A stretch of DNA of 64,000 bases from Struthio camelus (Eukaryota; Chordata; Aves; Struthioniformes; Struthionidae). The stretch covers positions 21,419,213-21,483,212 of the forward strand of contig NC_090943.1 in NCBI RefSeq assembly GCF_040807025.1. Reading direction: 5' to 3'. Below the pieces are notes generated by a model. That model did not search any database and was not told the DNA's origin. It was given only the letters and a program-made list of their open reading frames with translations. Of this stretch, positions 55,101-64,000 are shown one piece after another. Every line of letters starts with the position of its first letter. Position 1 is the stretch's first letter. A program made the position numbers and the translations under genes.

Positions 55101-58100
55101 GTGCTAGTTTGACTGATAATTCCATCCTAAGCTGAAGAATCTTCCTCTCTCAAGAGTTTTCTCTGTATTACTATATTTCCAGAACAAGTTTATGTTTGAA
55201 GAAATTGCTGTTTTGTGGCAGAGAAATGTGTCACACAAGTATTTCTAGCCAGTTTGACATCCAACTCACCTGGTCTCAGCAGGAAGCATGCATCTCCATT
55301 CAAAGTCATGCTGCAAGATTTGTGTATAAAGTCATCCAAAAGAGAAAAAGATATTAATTGTACAATGTATCCCTCATCCTTTAATCACAAATGGTGATGG
55401 CCTCAAAATTCAGCAAATATTTTAATAGATTAGAATCACTGTAGATGGAAGGAATCCATAAGCTAGATTCAGACCATGCACCATGTTTCTGGCCTGCATG
55501 ATATACCCAGCCACTGTAAAATGTAAAATCACTTTTTGAAAAGTTTACATTCACATACATTTTGAGTTGACCAAAACATGAAACTTATATGATTTGTATT
55601 TTCAAGATCAGCTGATACAGATTTCACTTCCAGAACATGCCAAAAACCTTGAGCCTGAAACAATATTGGCAGGCAGCATGTCTCCCTATGACCAAAATCA
55701 TTTATTTCACTGCAGTATAAAGCATGTAAAGTAGGGTGATGACATTTAAGTGTCAGCACAAAATGTTCCACTGCAAATTATTTTAGCTGATGTAAGTGAA
55801 AGTGAGGAAAGAGATGAAAAGTGAAATGAGAGTAAATGTTTGGAAAAAGATACAAGATGCTAAAACAGATTTAAAAAAAAAAAAAAAGGAATAGATAAAA
55901 AAGGTTTAGAAACAAATAGAAACTGTGCTAACCCTCAAGGGGAATTTATTTTCCCAAAGTGATGCCTGAATATGAGAAAAGTTAGTGAACAAATAATTAT
56001 CATGACAAGCACTTTGGTGGCACAAGAAAAAGAAAAAAAAAAATCAATTCTTGTTGCTTTACAAGCCTTATATTGACATCAGATTAACTGAGAATTGAGA
56101 GCAGTGTGTAGTCATAGATTATGCCTGTGCACTGAACATAATTAAAAGCCTCTATCTCTCTTTCCTACATCATCTAAAAATCAGTCTGTTTTCTCTGCAG
56201 CAAGATTCTATCCATCATCTCTGACCCCTCTGCAAGACCAACTGCTTGAGAAGTTTTCATCATTTTCAGTGTTGTCACATGTTCAGTAAACTGAGCATTT
56301 CTCTCTTAACAGCACTTAGCATAAATAAGCATTAATTCTGAGAGTTGTATAGCCTCAATCAGAGGTTATATGTTCTCCACTAAACACCCACAGGAAAGCA
56401 AAGATGCCCACCTTCCCTTCCACAAGCTTTGCAGGCACTGCTGGAAGGAACAGATGTCCTTGACATGGAAAGGGGTTTTCCTGTCCGGGGCCCAACCCAG
56501 TTATTTTATCTTTGGTGAGTTCCTCTATTCAAGGAGCAGAAAGCTCCCTAAAGCTCCTGAGCCGTAAAGTACGAAAATAGATAAGAAACTTCCAACAATT
56601 TCCTCTTACCTCTACTGCTCACTCAAATGAATTGGGCTATACAGGCCAGGGTGCAGCAGTGCCTTGCCTAAAACTTTAGGGGAACTCTTTGGTCTTCTTC
56701 TAAGTAAGTCTCTTCTGATAAAAGTGGGAAATTCACTAATTCAGAGGCTGCTACACAGAAAGTAAAGAACCACAAAATAAGGTATTTGGACCATTAGACG
56801 AGATTTGTTTTGGAAGAGTTCCCACAAGCAACTCAGAAATAGGGTAACAAAGAATTACTGCCAAATAGTCTTTCTTGCATCACATAACCTTGACTGACCC
56901 TGGGCAAGGAATGATTCCCCTTTCTATCCTCAGTTTCTCACTCACTTGTTTTGAAGAATGACACACTTTAGAAGCTGAATTACCCTTAGCACACACTTCT
57001 CAAGTGGAGTTGTTGTGCGCAGGCCTGATTCACTTTCTTTTAGCAAGCAAGTGCCGGCTGCTGCCTATCTGTATCTGGAAAAAACTCAGGGCAGCAGCAG
57101 GTTCCAAGTTTTTCATTCCAAGCTTCCTCAGCCAAAAAAACAGTAACTATGCTGGAGATAGCAGCCTTTGTTTGGTTATTTCAACTGTTTAGGGAAAAAC
57201 ACCTGAAAGTCTGGCAAAATTTCCTCCCCCCACCAAAAAAACTCTCGTCAAACTTGACTAGACACAAGTCCGAGAAATATCACTCTAGGTTGCAAATTCT
57301 CTTCGCTTCTGCCCTTAAAAGATGACCACTTCTCTCCCCTATTCTTCTTCCTTAAAAATAGGATTTTTCAGCCTTTAAATTTTAAAACGGAAATAAAAGT
57401 AATTCTCTGCTAGTTTTGTTGTCTCTTTGGTATACTCTTCGAAGATACTGTCTTTCTAACTTATCCCTTGAATCTAAATGTAGTGTTGTCTTCTCATTTT
57501 TGTATGCTACATGTTACACTAAGAACATTCACTGAGTTAACAATAATGCTCAAGCATTCATCATATAACCTTGATTTGTCAGGAGTCCTGATGTCAGATT
57601 CAATGACTTGACGAGGAAATAAAGTGCAAACTTATTTCTGTGTCACCCCAGCTCCCTGTCTTCAATGACTTTTTCTAGAAACAGCATAGCAGCAAGATTT
57701 AAGCAGGAGACCTCAGACACGTTCCCAGATGAAGAGTGAGAAATAGAACTTTCCCTCGCTTGTCTTGAGGCTGCCTCTTCCAGCAGCTGCACAGTACATG
57801 TGTCTCAAGTATGTATTTCTCAGGCATGACTCAGCCCAAGGAAGGACTCCGCACTGTGGCTTTTCTATGCACATTAGCACTAAAATCTTTCAAAGATCAA
57901 AGGGGACATAAATACAGTTTGGTAACAAAGACTCTAGGTAATCAAGTAATTTGTTACACAATTACCAGATGATGGGGAACATAGCACAGATTCACCTTGA
58001 CAGCAGGGCTAGAGAATTTTGAGGGAACAAGGAGCAGTAAGTTTCTCCTTCCTTAAAAGCTGATTTGGGCTATCATTTCCCAGACCCTGTTTCTACATTA

Positions 58101-61100
58101 ATGGAACAGGACTGATCCTGTTCCAGTATGACTGAGTTTCTGAAAATGCCCTTCACAGAACTAGTTAGTGGCCACCAGCAACATTTCCACACAATTCTTC
58201 AGACACACCAAGGTGGTCACAAGGAGCGGTTTCCTTCCAAAGGCCACTTCTTGAGATGAAACAGATGTTGCCAACAAGTTTTACCTTTGAATTTTCTACC
58301 TGCAAATCTCCAAACAGGCCAGGAGGCAGAGAAGAGGAGGAATCGTGGAGCAGCAGCAGAGCAGTTGAGTTTTCAGCTCATTGACTTTCAGAAGCAGACA
58401 GTCCTCTGGCTTTGGAAATACTTTCTTTCTCCTCTCCTGTCATCTCTCTGGTACTTTCTTTAACACATGGCCTCCTTTCTTTCATCATGTACCACATCAG
58501 CAAGCCTCGGGGAAACAGCCACTCTCCTGACTTGTCCTACCACAGCTCCAAAGATGACCTTTTGCCTTCCATCCCCTATTGCACAATTCTCTCCTACTTC
58601 TCCTGTTTCTATTTCCTACCCCCTAAGGCTCAGCAAAGCTTTCACCTCAAAAAAAGGTCAGTGCATCCTTCACAAGCTGAGGTGCATAAACCCAAATGTT
58701 GAAACAGGCTACATGGGAGCACTGGAGTCTGTCCCCCTTGCAAGATCCAAACAGTGCAAGAACACAGATGTTTTTTTAAGAGAGCAGCTCTTTTTCTGTG
58801 CAGCTGACTCAACAGCCCTCCTCCCTGTACCTCCCATGCTCCCAGCAGGCTTTTTACAAAGCACTGCCTGATCAGAGCACATTCTTTTATATTCCTTAAA
58901 ATGCAGAACTGCATCCTGAAATCCTTTCCCAGAACCTGATCCTCCTTATACAGGGCCAAGTGTCCAACCGGCACATTTAAAATAGGTACATTTAAAATAT
59001 GTATGCTAAAAGGAAGAGTCTAAAAAAAGTACGAGGGGAAAAAAAAAGTTCGTGTAATTGCATGGAGGAAATAAATCTAAACAGGCTTTTCTCAAAAATA
59101 AAGATTCCTGAAACCCCTCCAAAGATTTGGGAATACAGCTTTTAAAGATTGTGACCAATGGAATAGCTCTGGAGCCAGGAGAGAACTACTCCTCATGACA
59201 TCACCTTTAGCTGGAAGGAAAAAACAAAAAAGAGAGAGAGAGAGACAGAGACAGAGAGAGAGAACATGAAGCAGAAAAAAAGCTGCCATGCCACAAGCGC
59301 TTGTGATGGAGGCCTAGTTACAAGCAGGCCAGCCTGGCTCCCAAGCTGCAGCCTCTTGCCAGGGTGGACTGTGAGAACAGATACAGGAAAATACAAGTAA
59401 AGGTGCAAGAGGTGGAGAGGACTCAGTCGCACAGGTGGGTGCAGCTTGTATGGGGGAAGTACAAGGACTTGAGAAGTCCCCTGATGCTGGGCAGAAGGGA
59501 AAGGAGACACAGGCAGGGTACCGGGAGAAGGGGTTGTGAGCTGGTAGAACGGGAGCACGGTAGAAGATGCAACAGGAGAGTTTTTTCCTGCACACTGACA
59601 TTTTTGGAACTTGGCTTCTGAAATCCTGAAGACTGACCAGCAAGTAGGTAAGGCAAAGGAACAGAAAATTGAAGTAGTTTGCCCAAGATGATGCAACAAA
59701 TCACCGGCAGAAATAAGAAGGGAACCCGGGTGTTGAAGGTCCCAGTATCAAGTCCCTTGGCAACACACAAGCTGCTAGACTATGCAGCTTCAAATTTTTT
59801 TCCATATTCCAGACTCAGTTTTCTGTATGACTTCCATAGCCACTATGCTAAAGACCGTGATTTAGCCTCAAGAAATGAGTTAAAGAGCTGATCCTGTGAT
59901 ATCTTTAAAGTCAAAAGCTAAGTTGTTGGAGTAAAATCGTTTCTTAATCCTAATGATACCCTTAAATAACTTAAAAGCAACAATCTCATCACCACAAGCT
60001 CTAGTGCAAAAACAAATAAAGTATAAAAATTTAATTAATACTGCCAGAGAATATAAAAATGAGTACCCAGGAGTAATGCAGGCCTTATTCTGATATATTT
60101 ATTCATACTGAATTGTAAATTCCTCAGAAAACATTCTGCTTCAAAGAGACCATTTACAGAGTGCTGCACTTCACAAAGCATAAAAAGAAAGCAGAACTAG
60201 GCCCTCAATGACTATATCTCTTAGAAATGCACTGGAGTCAGTTCTAATTTTCTGCTAAATTTTCTAAAAGATAAAAAGCTGCCTGACTCTCAGTGCAAGG
60301 AAGAGGGCTCAAGTTCATCTGGCGTCATAATTGAAAAAGGTCCATTTCTAGGATCTGAAAACTTGGAAGGAGGAAGGACTGTGGGGCTCAATAATGCCTT
60401 CCAGTGCCAGACTTCATGGGCTGTAGCTGCCAGAGGAATAGATTTATTTTTACAGAATATGTTTAAAATTGTTACTGTCAAAGTAGCTTCTCCCATTAGT
60501 CAAGAGCCCTCTAGAAAAGAGATTTGATAAATGAATTGTCTGTCATTGTTCCAAGTGTATATTTACCAAATGAAAAATGCTTAGGGTATTTGGAGGAGGA
60601 TTTTTTAACTTGTGTATTAGCATTATTAAACATTCAAAGGGCAGATCCTGCAATTATTATTCATGGTAGTATTTAATCATAAAGAACTACCTTATCAAAA
60701 CTCACCACAGCAGCACAGAGAGCTGGAAAAGGAAGAAGTTCTGAAAATAGAATTTATCTGACTGCTTCTTGCAATGATCTCTCTGTCACTGAAAGCAGCT
60801 GTACTCCAACGGACTAGAAGCCCAGGACGTTCTTGACCTTGACAGAGCCGGGGCCAGGTGAGGGTCTCAGCAAAAGTCCAGGGCCAGATTCTAGTTCCCT
60901 GGTGGCAACTAAATTCAGGATTCCTGCCTGGTGGGAAAGGCAGCTCCAAGAGCTAGTGTGATTAGATAGCGAAGCCTCAGAAGGAAGATGCATCGGGAAA
61001 AGGTGGGTATCCCGCTTCCTCTTTGTGACCTTCTTTTCAGCTTGCCAGTCCCCATTAGCGTCCCTGCAGATTACACAGGAGCCCTCACGCTAGCAGGACA

Positions 61101-63935
61101 TTAAGGTTTCTCAGCAGTAAAACTAGCATAAGAAACTCCCACCTCTGACCCCAGGCTCTCGCTCCCTTTCCATGCTGCAGTTTGCCACCTCCTAACGTGC
61201 AGCAATACAGCCGCATTTCTCTGTTTTGATGCTGTGTAAGCAGTGCTTATAGTGTAGTCAACAGTTATTTTTTAAACACGCTTCCACCTTGCATAATGTT
61301 AGCAGGTCCAGAGACACTTTCACAAAGAACAAGAAGGTCTCAAACTATTATTTAACTTTTAATATGACATTAAGAATTTATCAAAAGGACTTCTACAAGT
61401 GGGATCAAATGTTTTACTCCTTGAGCACTTTGATCTTTCACTGTTGCCAGTTTAAATTTTGAATATTCTGGGAACGTAAGCCAAGGCAAATAACGCAGGA
61501 ATACAGCACAGTACACTTTAAGGGCTCAATTTTGCTCAAATTCAGGTCAATGTAATCTTGCCTTCTCTTTCAGATGGAAAAAGACTGAACCCTAGCAACC
61601 TTTGAGATCCAATAGAAGAACCTTGCCAAGTGCCCTTGACTCCTAATGCTAATAGGAAATGACAGCAGGCAAAGACTTTCTGCATCTTCTTAAAACAGTG
61701 ATCTCAAGGAATAATTAACTTTCTTTACCAGAATAAGCAAATAGCTCCCATCTTGTATATAAAGATAGATAGATAGATATATAGACAGATATCTTTGTTT
61801 CTCAAATCATTGCTCTCAAATTTTATTAGAGGCAGCTCACTAGATCAGCACCATAAAAGGCATGCCAGTTGTCTGCTAGACAGCTATGTCTCCGAATATT
61901 TGTACTGGTCCTTTTTTTAAAGGAGTTAACTACATCTCATATAGGGCAAGGTTTTAAAACCTGTCTCTGGCACATCCAGAAAAGGTCAAAACTAACAACT
62001 ATTGTTACCATTTTATAATTATGAACTGATTTTAAAGATAGGAATCAGCAAAGGGGAGTTAAGTATTTGTGGGCCCCTGTAATTCAAATAATTTGTGAAA
62101 GGAAACACTGCATTTGCAGACATTGCCCTCTTTTCTAGCATCTCACAAGATATTTAAAGCCTGTGAAAAAGCAGCTCAGCAACAGAATGAGCCAAGAAGG
62201 ATCATATGCTACACAAATGCCCTTTTCCACATTACTGTCCCAGGGCCTGATTCTGCATTCCTTATGCACTTAACCCTCAGAGCAAACCTCAGCTACTCAC
62301 AGGATAGTTTCAGGCCTCTGAACCAATTATTTCCTCTACACAAGTACCAGTCCAGTTCTGAGGAAAAGCTACCATTCAGATTACTTCAAAAAAATATTTT
62401 AAGAACAAGAAATACAATGTAATTACAGTTAGCCTGGCATTTTGTTTGCATTCTTAAAACAGAAACTTTCTGTATTTTTGAAAGTACTTCAGTGTAAGAA
62501 CTCAGGTTTAACGGGGACTCTCTCTGCAGGCAGCTAATAGCTCCAGAAATGTAAGCAGACATATGGGGTCTTTTCTCACAAATAAAATATAAGCTACTCC
62601 TGTCACCAAAATGTCCCATTTAATATAAATTAAAGTGGTAGCAATAATTCACTGAAAATGAACAAAAAAAATAAAAATCAAGAAACACAGCAAGGCAATA
62701 TAAAAGGCCTGGAGTTAGTGTATCACTTCCATAATGAAAGTAAATGTGTCTTTAACAATTATTTAAGTGATCAATTTTCAACAAAACTACTTCAGCACAA
62801 AGTTGTAATTTTATAAAACTGGTTTTCTTCTTGGGGTTTTGTTTGTTTGTTTCCCCTGTATCTCGGAAAAGACTGCCAACTTTAGAAGATCTGAGAAACA
62901 AGTATTTAAAACAAAATCAAGACAAATCAAAACACAATCAATTCATGAATATCATATAGTAAATTAAGCCCACCTTTACAGCACTTTTCAAACTGTCTTT
63001 CAGATATCAGTTACTCAGTGGTTCTTCTTTTTCCTCTTTTTCCTAAACAACTCGGGAACTTTGAACAAGAGGAGCAGGTCAGCCGGATGCCAGCCCCACA
63101 GCAGCTGGTAGGAGTGCTCCATCGGCTCCTAATGCTACAGACTCTCAATTTGGTTCACGACACCTCCCAAGAGCAACACAGCAAAAGTAAATCTCTTGTA
63201 AGCTTGAGCACATCCGATGGTGAAAAGCGTTGAGGAATTTATGAATAACTTGTGAAGCTAGTAAAAAACTAGTTGAAGTAGTTTCCTTTGCAAATCAGTG
63301 CTAGCTTCACTACGAATTCTACTTTGCGTACAGTCCATAAAACGGCGTTGGAGGCACGGGGAAGTAAATTACAAAACGGATTATGCTGACAAATTTTCCT
63401 CCTTATAGAAATAAGCCAGAATCCTTACGAGACCAAAGCTAGAGACGCTTACAACATAAAAGAGAAACAGAGCTAAAACTACAGACAAGTTAGGCAACTG
63501 GCAGGCGGGATCGAGGAGTACAGCTAGCTCTCGCCCCAGAGGGCTCGGCAAACGCGCCCCGCAGCGCACGGCCGGGCGGAACCGGCAAACCCCGGCGCGC
63601 AAACGCTCGTCGGGAACTAAACGGCCGGCCGGGGCGGGGGGGGGACAGATCCAACCCGAAGCGACCTGCCGGCCCCGCCGGCGGCGCCCAGCACCCAGCA
63701 CCCGGCCGGGCGGCGGCCGCGCTGCGCGCTGCCCCGCGGCCTGCCCGCCGCGGGGCCGCCCCCGCCGGCCGGTCGGGGCCGCGCGGCGTGGGAGCGCGGG
63801 GAGCGGCGCGGGCGCGCAGCGGGGGCAGGGGGCGCGTACCTGCGTTCTGGAGGGTCTCGATGTTCTGCGACCTGGAGGCGAGCTCGGCCACCGCCTGCAC
63901 GAACTGCGTCCGGGCGCGCTGGTACTGCTCGAACA
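28067..63935 (-). CDS. SPAG6: SPAG6, central-apparatus armadillo-repeat protein (ten exons, 5' end outside window)
   Basis: SPAG6 is the vertebrate orthologue of Chlamydomonas PF16. It sits on the C1 microtubule side of the central pair in motile cilia and sperm flagella, and its loss in mouse causes hydrocephalus, ciliary defects and male infertility. I joined ten minus-strand exons: 63840-63935, 51448-51614, 47694-47877, 40824-41029, 39738-39911, 37152-37304, 34561-34752, 33236-33352, 30373-30518 and 28067-28133. All junction phases agree, and the product is 500 residues to a TAA stop. Adding about eight residues from a first coding exon beyond 64000 gives about 508, against 509 in human. 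Family signatures include VFEQYQ.ARTQFVQ, LLLDVVPTIQQTAALALGRL, AAAWALGYIARHN, RLPGIMMLGYVAAHSENL and HTPEHARAVAV. The repeating pattern LA..VV.AG....LV.CL.D....VK..AA..L..IA.H is the stacked armadillo unit; the family has about eight. No frameshift or in-frame stop is seen, so the gene looks functional. Exon numbers 2-11 below follow human SPAG6 from memory. Confidence 0.96.
28134..30372 (-). other. SPAG6: SPAG6 intron 10 (2.2 kb)
   Basis: Donor GTAAG|GTATGG, acceptor CTTTCAG|GTATTATT. It has no recognised repeat or exon. Confidence 0.88.
30373..30518 (-). CDS. SPAG6: SPAG6 exon 10
   Basis: The acceptor is TTTTTTGTGTATAG|GTG. The exon reads VLPHDSKARRLFVTTGGLKK, then VQEIKAEPGSLLQEYINTIN and NCYPEEIV, and ends GTA AG|GTATGG, splitting an Arg codon. 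It is 146 nt long (residues about 439-487). If the donor were not used, translation would run on for about 23 unrelated residues to a stop near 30297. Confidence 0.96.
30519..33235 (-). other. SPAG6: SPAG6 intron 9 (2.7 kb)
   Basis: Donor AAG|GTAAGA, acceptor GTATAG|GTG. It contains a short CA microsatellite at 31114-31137. No genes are recognised. Confidence 0.88.
31114..31137. repeat. (CA)n microsatellite
   Basis: Imperfect CA run in SPAG6 intron 9. Confidence 0.9.
33236..33352 (-). CDS. SPAG6: SPAG6 exon 9
   Basis: The acceptor is TTTGAATAG|ACT. The exon reads TKKALKNILQKCTYLPALEP, then LLHDAPPNILKHIVGQFSK, and ends AGC AAG|GTAAGA, a consensus donor. It is 117 nt, 39 codons, phase 0 at both ends (residues about 400-438). 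Confidence 0.96.
33353..34560 (-). other. SPAG6: SPAG6 intron 8, GC-AG type (1.2 kb)
   Basis: The 5' end reads GTGAAA|GCAAGT and the 3' end GAATAG|ACT. GCAAGT after an A/G-rich exon end is the typical context of the minor GC-AG class of U2 introns, which compensates for the U1 mismatch. Frame and homology leave no GT alternative. A short GA repeat lies at 33787-33802. Confidence 0.85.
34561..34752 (-). CDS. SPAG6: SPAG6 exon 8 (GC-type splice donor)
   Basis: The acceptor is ACTACAG|GGA. The exon reads GIPPLCTCLIEENEDHIKAA, then AAWALGQVGRHTPEHARAVA and VANVLPILLSLYM...DLQVK, 64 codons as in human. The coding match ends at GTG AAA, followed by GCAAGTATA, so the intron starts with GC rather than GT. 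The nearest GT (4 nt further) would give GCA AAC TAA with the next exon, a stop. The first residues (PPLCTCLIEEN) differ from mammals (PQLSVCLSEEP), while the rest is nearly identical. Confidence 0.93.
35098..35800 (-). mobile_element. CR1-type LINE 3' relic in SPAG6 intron 7
   Basis: Read on the minus strand, this has AAGAGGGTGCAGAGAAGACT (the CR1 'LxKVQRRATK' region, plus-strand 35486-35505), then the segment complementary to CTTGATTTGAAGACATCAAG (35256 on), and a 3' terminus complementary to TTATGAATCCATGAAAGAAG at about 35099. It is in the same orientation as SPAG6. Diverged, no coding capacity. Confidence 0.7.
35744..35787. repeat. 22-bp tandem duplication
   Basis: GTATGTCTTTACACCATATC at about 35744 is followed by GTATGTCTTTAAACCATATC at about 35766, with one mismatch in these 20 bases. 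Confidence 0.85.
37152..37304 (-). CDS. SPAG6: SPAG6 exon 7
   Basis: The acceptor TTATCTTTTCAG is strong. The exon reads LSQLIVNAGGVAAVIDCIGS, then CRGTVRLPGIMMLGYVAAHS and ENLSMAVIISK, and ends AAG|GTTAGC. It is 153 nt, 51 codons, phase 0 at both ends (residues about 285-335). This segment is among the most conserved parts of the protein. Confidence 0.97.
37305..39737 (-). other. SPAG6: SPAG6 intron 6 (2.4 kb)
   Basis: Donor GAG|GTAAAA, acceptor TTCAG|CTT. A moderately GC-richer stretch at 38380-38800 carries only spurious ORFs. Nothing else is recognised. Confidence 0.85.
39738..39911 (-). CDS. SPAG6: SPAG6 exon 6
   Basis: The acceptor is TTTACTAG|CGT. The exon reads RQVLSALSQIAKHSVDLAEL, then VVEAEIFPVVLTCLKDSDEY, VKKNGATLIREIAKHTPE, and ends CCTGAG|GTAAAA. 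It is 174 nt, exactly 58 codons, phase 0 at both ends (residues about 227-284). It has no in-frame stop, and its plus-strand shadow ORF is not a gene. Confidence 0.97.
39912..40823 (-). other. SPAG6: SPAG6 intron 5 (0.9 kb)
   Basis: The shortest intron of the gene, with donor AAG|GTACAT and acceptor ACTAG|CGT. It is AT-rich with no repeats recognised. Confidence 0.9.
40824..41029 (-). CDS. SPAG6: SPAG6 exon 5
   Basis: The acceptor is GACCTACAG|AA, completing the Glu codon begun in exon 4. The exon reads ELSQAVVDAGAVPLLVLCIQ, then EPEIALKRIAASTLSDISKH and VVDAGAIAHLAQMILNPDAK, and ends CTG AAG|GTACAT in phase 0. It is 206 nt long (residues about 158-226). Two consecutive VVDAGA repeats show the armadillo periodicity clearly. 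Confidence 0.97.
44655..44757 (+). mobile_element. CR1 3'-tail fragment in SPAG6 intron 4
   Basis: TCTGAGCAACCTGGTCTGAC (44660-44679), then AGGAGGCTGGACTAGAGACC (44706 on) and GAAGTCCCTTCC...CCATGATCC match the CR1 3' untranslated end ('gagcaacctggtctagtggg...ggactagatgacctc..aggtcccttcc'). Confidence 0.8.
45545..45680 (-). repeat. Possible tRNA-derived SINE relic
   Basis: CCAGTATCCCAGGCAAGTGT and CCTAATCATTGAACTATTCC (45616-45655) resemble the antisense of a tRNA-derived SINE head ('tcccaggcgagtgccctaatcactgggctatt'). The match is by eye and weak. Confidence 0.3.
47694..47877 (-). CDS. SPAG6: SPAG6 exon 4
   Basis: The acceptor is TTTGTGTAG|CGT. The exon reads RFYKKAAAFVLRAVGKHSPQ, then QAIVQCGALETLVICLEDFD and AAAWALGYIARHNS. 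The donor is TTCAG|GTAATA, phase 1, splitting a Glu codon with exon 5. It is 184 nt long (residues about 97-157) and contains two recognisable armadillo helix-3 boundaries (VLRAVGKH, ALGYIARH). Confidence 0.97.
47878..51447 (-). other. SPAG6: SPAG6 intron 3 (3.6 kb)
   Basis: Flanked by AAT|GTAAGG and GTAG|CGT. It holds poly(T) tracts at about 50158-50172 and 50950-50968 but no recognisable gene. Confidence 0.9.
51448..51614 (-). CDS. SPAG6: SPAG6 exon 3
   Basis: The acceptor follows a pyrimidine-rich tract (CTTTTCTCTTCC...CTCAG). The exon opens with GT, completing the Gly codon split with exon 2, and reads VMALLRPLLLDVVPTIQQTA onward through LGRLANYNDDLAEAVVK to SLSEQN. The donor is AAT|GTAAGG, phase 0. 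It is 167 nt long and encodes residues about 42-96, the first full armadillo units. Confidence 0.97.
51847..51898. repeat. 26-bp tandem duplication upstream of SPAG6 exon 3
   Basis: CATGTAGAAATAAGTTATAT at 51847 recurs as CATGTAGAAATAAGCTATAT at 51873, each followed by TTAAGC, with one mismatch over 26 bp. Confidence 0.9.
52265..53370 (+). mobile_element. CR1-type LINE relic in SPAG6 intron 2
   Basis: RT remnants are readable: PQEPVLGHMLLNILIFINDL at 52381 on, then IFAGDSKLFK (decayed catalytic box, A-G-D for A-D-D), LQRLNDWMIKWQVIFQVDKC at about 52530-52590, and EKHLGVMTD at about 52670. They are followed by the KVQRKATRII motif (52861-52890). The 3' end GGTCTGACACACATGGCAAT (53338-53357), then TCTTCATGATCC, fits the standard CR1/L3 terminus. 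It lies antisense to SPAG6, with shifts between frames. Confidence 0.85.
59230..59263. repeat. (GA)n microsatellite
   Basis: AG repeat with two CAGA interruptions, in SPAG6 intron 2. Confidence 0.92.
59650..59800 (-). repeat. MIR-like tRNA-derived SINE relic
   Basis: GAAGTAGTTTGCCCAAGATG (59670 on) corresponds to the antisense MIR core 'taagtaacttgcccaaggtcac'. GGGAACCCGGGTG (59720 on) corresponds to the antisense B box 'gattcgaacccaggtg', and GCTGCTAGACTATGCAGC (59771 on) to the SINE head. The order of the three blocks is the expected one. Confidence 0.55.
61763..61791. repeat. (GATA)n microsatellite
   Basis: Several GATA units, then ATATAGACAGATAT, in SPAG6 intron 2. Confidence 0.85.
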
Positions 63936-64000
63936 CTGCGGGCGGCACCCGCCCCGGCGCCGTCAGCCACCGCGCCGCGCTGGGCACGGCGGCGGCCGAC
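63490..64000. promoter_or_regulatory. CpG island at the SPAG6 5' end (continues past window)
   Basis: The last 500 bases are strongly GC-rich with dense CpG (for example repeated CCGGCC, GGCCGCG and GCGCG runs at 63540-63840), in sharp contrast to the AT-rich introns to the left. SPAG6 exon 2 lies inside it. The expected promoter and first coding exon are beyond the window edge. In mammals BMI1/COMMD3 lie upstream of SPAG6, so the island could serve more than one gene; that is inference. Confidence 0.75.
63840..63935 (-). CDS. SPAG6: SPAG6 exon 2 (first exon in window)
   Basis: This exon encodes residues about 9-41 (FEQYQRARTQFVQAVAELAS onward to LQNAG), matching the mammalian N-terminal helix region closely. 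It starts after ...CCGCCCGCAG with TG TTC GAG, so the preceding exon must supply the G of a GTG (Val) codon, as in human Q-V-F. A good branch-point match (CTGAC) lies about 25-30 nt upstream of the acceptor. There is no in-frame ATG between here and the window edge, so the start codon is in an exon beyond 64000. The exon ends AAC GCA G | GTACGC and splits a Gly codon. Its GC content is far higher than that of the other exons because it lies in a CpG island. Confidence 0.93.

Larger units (their letters stand above)
51615..63839 (-). other. SPAG6: SPAG6 intron 2 (12.2 kb)
   Basis: This is the largest intron and is gene-free. It contains a CR1 relic at 52265-53370, a 26-bp tandem duplication at 51847-51898, poly(A) near 54157-54175, a GA-rich microsatellite at 59230-59263, a MIR-like relic at 59650-59800 and a GATA-type repeat at 61763-61791. 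The remainder is AT-rich unique-looking sequence with no exon that I recognise. Confidence 0.9.

Noticed and set aside
63490..63839. Continuation of the SPAG6 exon 2 frame as a long Pro/Ala/Arg-rich protein
   Set aside because: The match to SPAG6 stops exactly at a GT donor (63839-63838) and resumes at 51614. The rest is intron in a CpG island.
1..64000. tRNA, rRNA, CRISPR arrays, endogenous viral genes, operon-like clusters
   Set aside because: None seen on either strand. The only mobile elements recognised are CR1 LINE relics and SINE-like fragments.

Overview
This is a vertebrate nuclear window, most likely from a bird. It carries CR1-type LINE relics in both orientations, a small compact gene compared with its mammalian orthologue, short CpG-dense promoter-like islands, and long AT-rich non-coding DNA. 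Another sauropsid (crocodilian or turtle) cannot be excluded by eye. There is no bacterial, phage or organellar content.

Right half (about 27.5-64 kb, minus strand): one real protein-coding gene, SPAG6 (sperm-associated antigen 6), the armadillo-repeat protein of the axonemal central apparatus and orthologue of Chlamydomonas PF16. I could place ten exons, all open, all in frame with each other and all flanked by splice signals. They run from 63935 (first exon in the window) to the stop codon at 28067-28069. Joined, they give 500 residues; adding the roughly eight residues expected from a first coding exon beyond position 64000 gives about 508, against 509 in human. Nine introns are complete in the window. 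Eight are GT-AG and one (33353-34560) must be GC-AG to keep the frame. The first exon seen lies in a CpG-dense block that runs to the window edge, so the promoter and start codon lie just outside.

Left part (1-27.5 kb): intergenic DNA downstream of SPAG6 with no protein-coding exon that I can recognise. It holds an isolated CpG-island-like block (about 4400-5580) with a smaller satellite patch (about 2880-3030). A plus-strand splice pattern leaves the island (donor 5573/5574, acceptor 5699/5700, donor 5815/5816) and could be an unannotated, probably non-coding transcript. An AT-rich block with homeodomain-like TAATTA motifs sits between the two GC patches.

Repeats: a 2.4 kb degenerate plus-strand CR1 (about 7300-9746) is itself interrupted by an antisense CR1 tail (8077-8146). 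Further CR1 relics lie at 10370-11140 (with a long TA microsatellite grown inside it), 17405-17830, 35098-35800 (minus), 44655-44757 and 52265-53370. A few MIR/CORE-SINE-like tRNA-derived relics, several microsatellites and three short tandem duplications complete the picture.

No exotic or unknown multi-gene system is visible. The best leads are the GC-AG intron in SPAG6, the orphan CpG island with its spliced candidate transcript, and the nested repeat structures.
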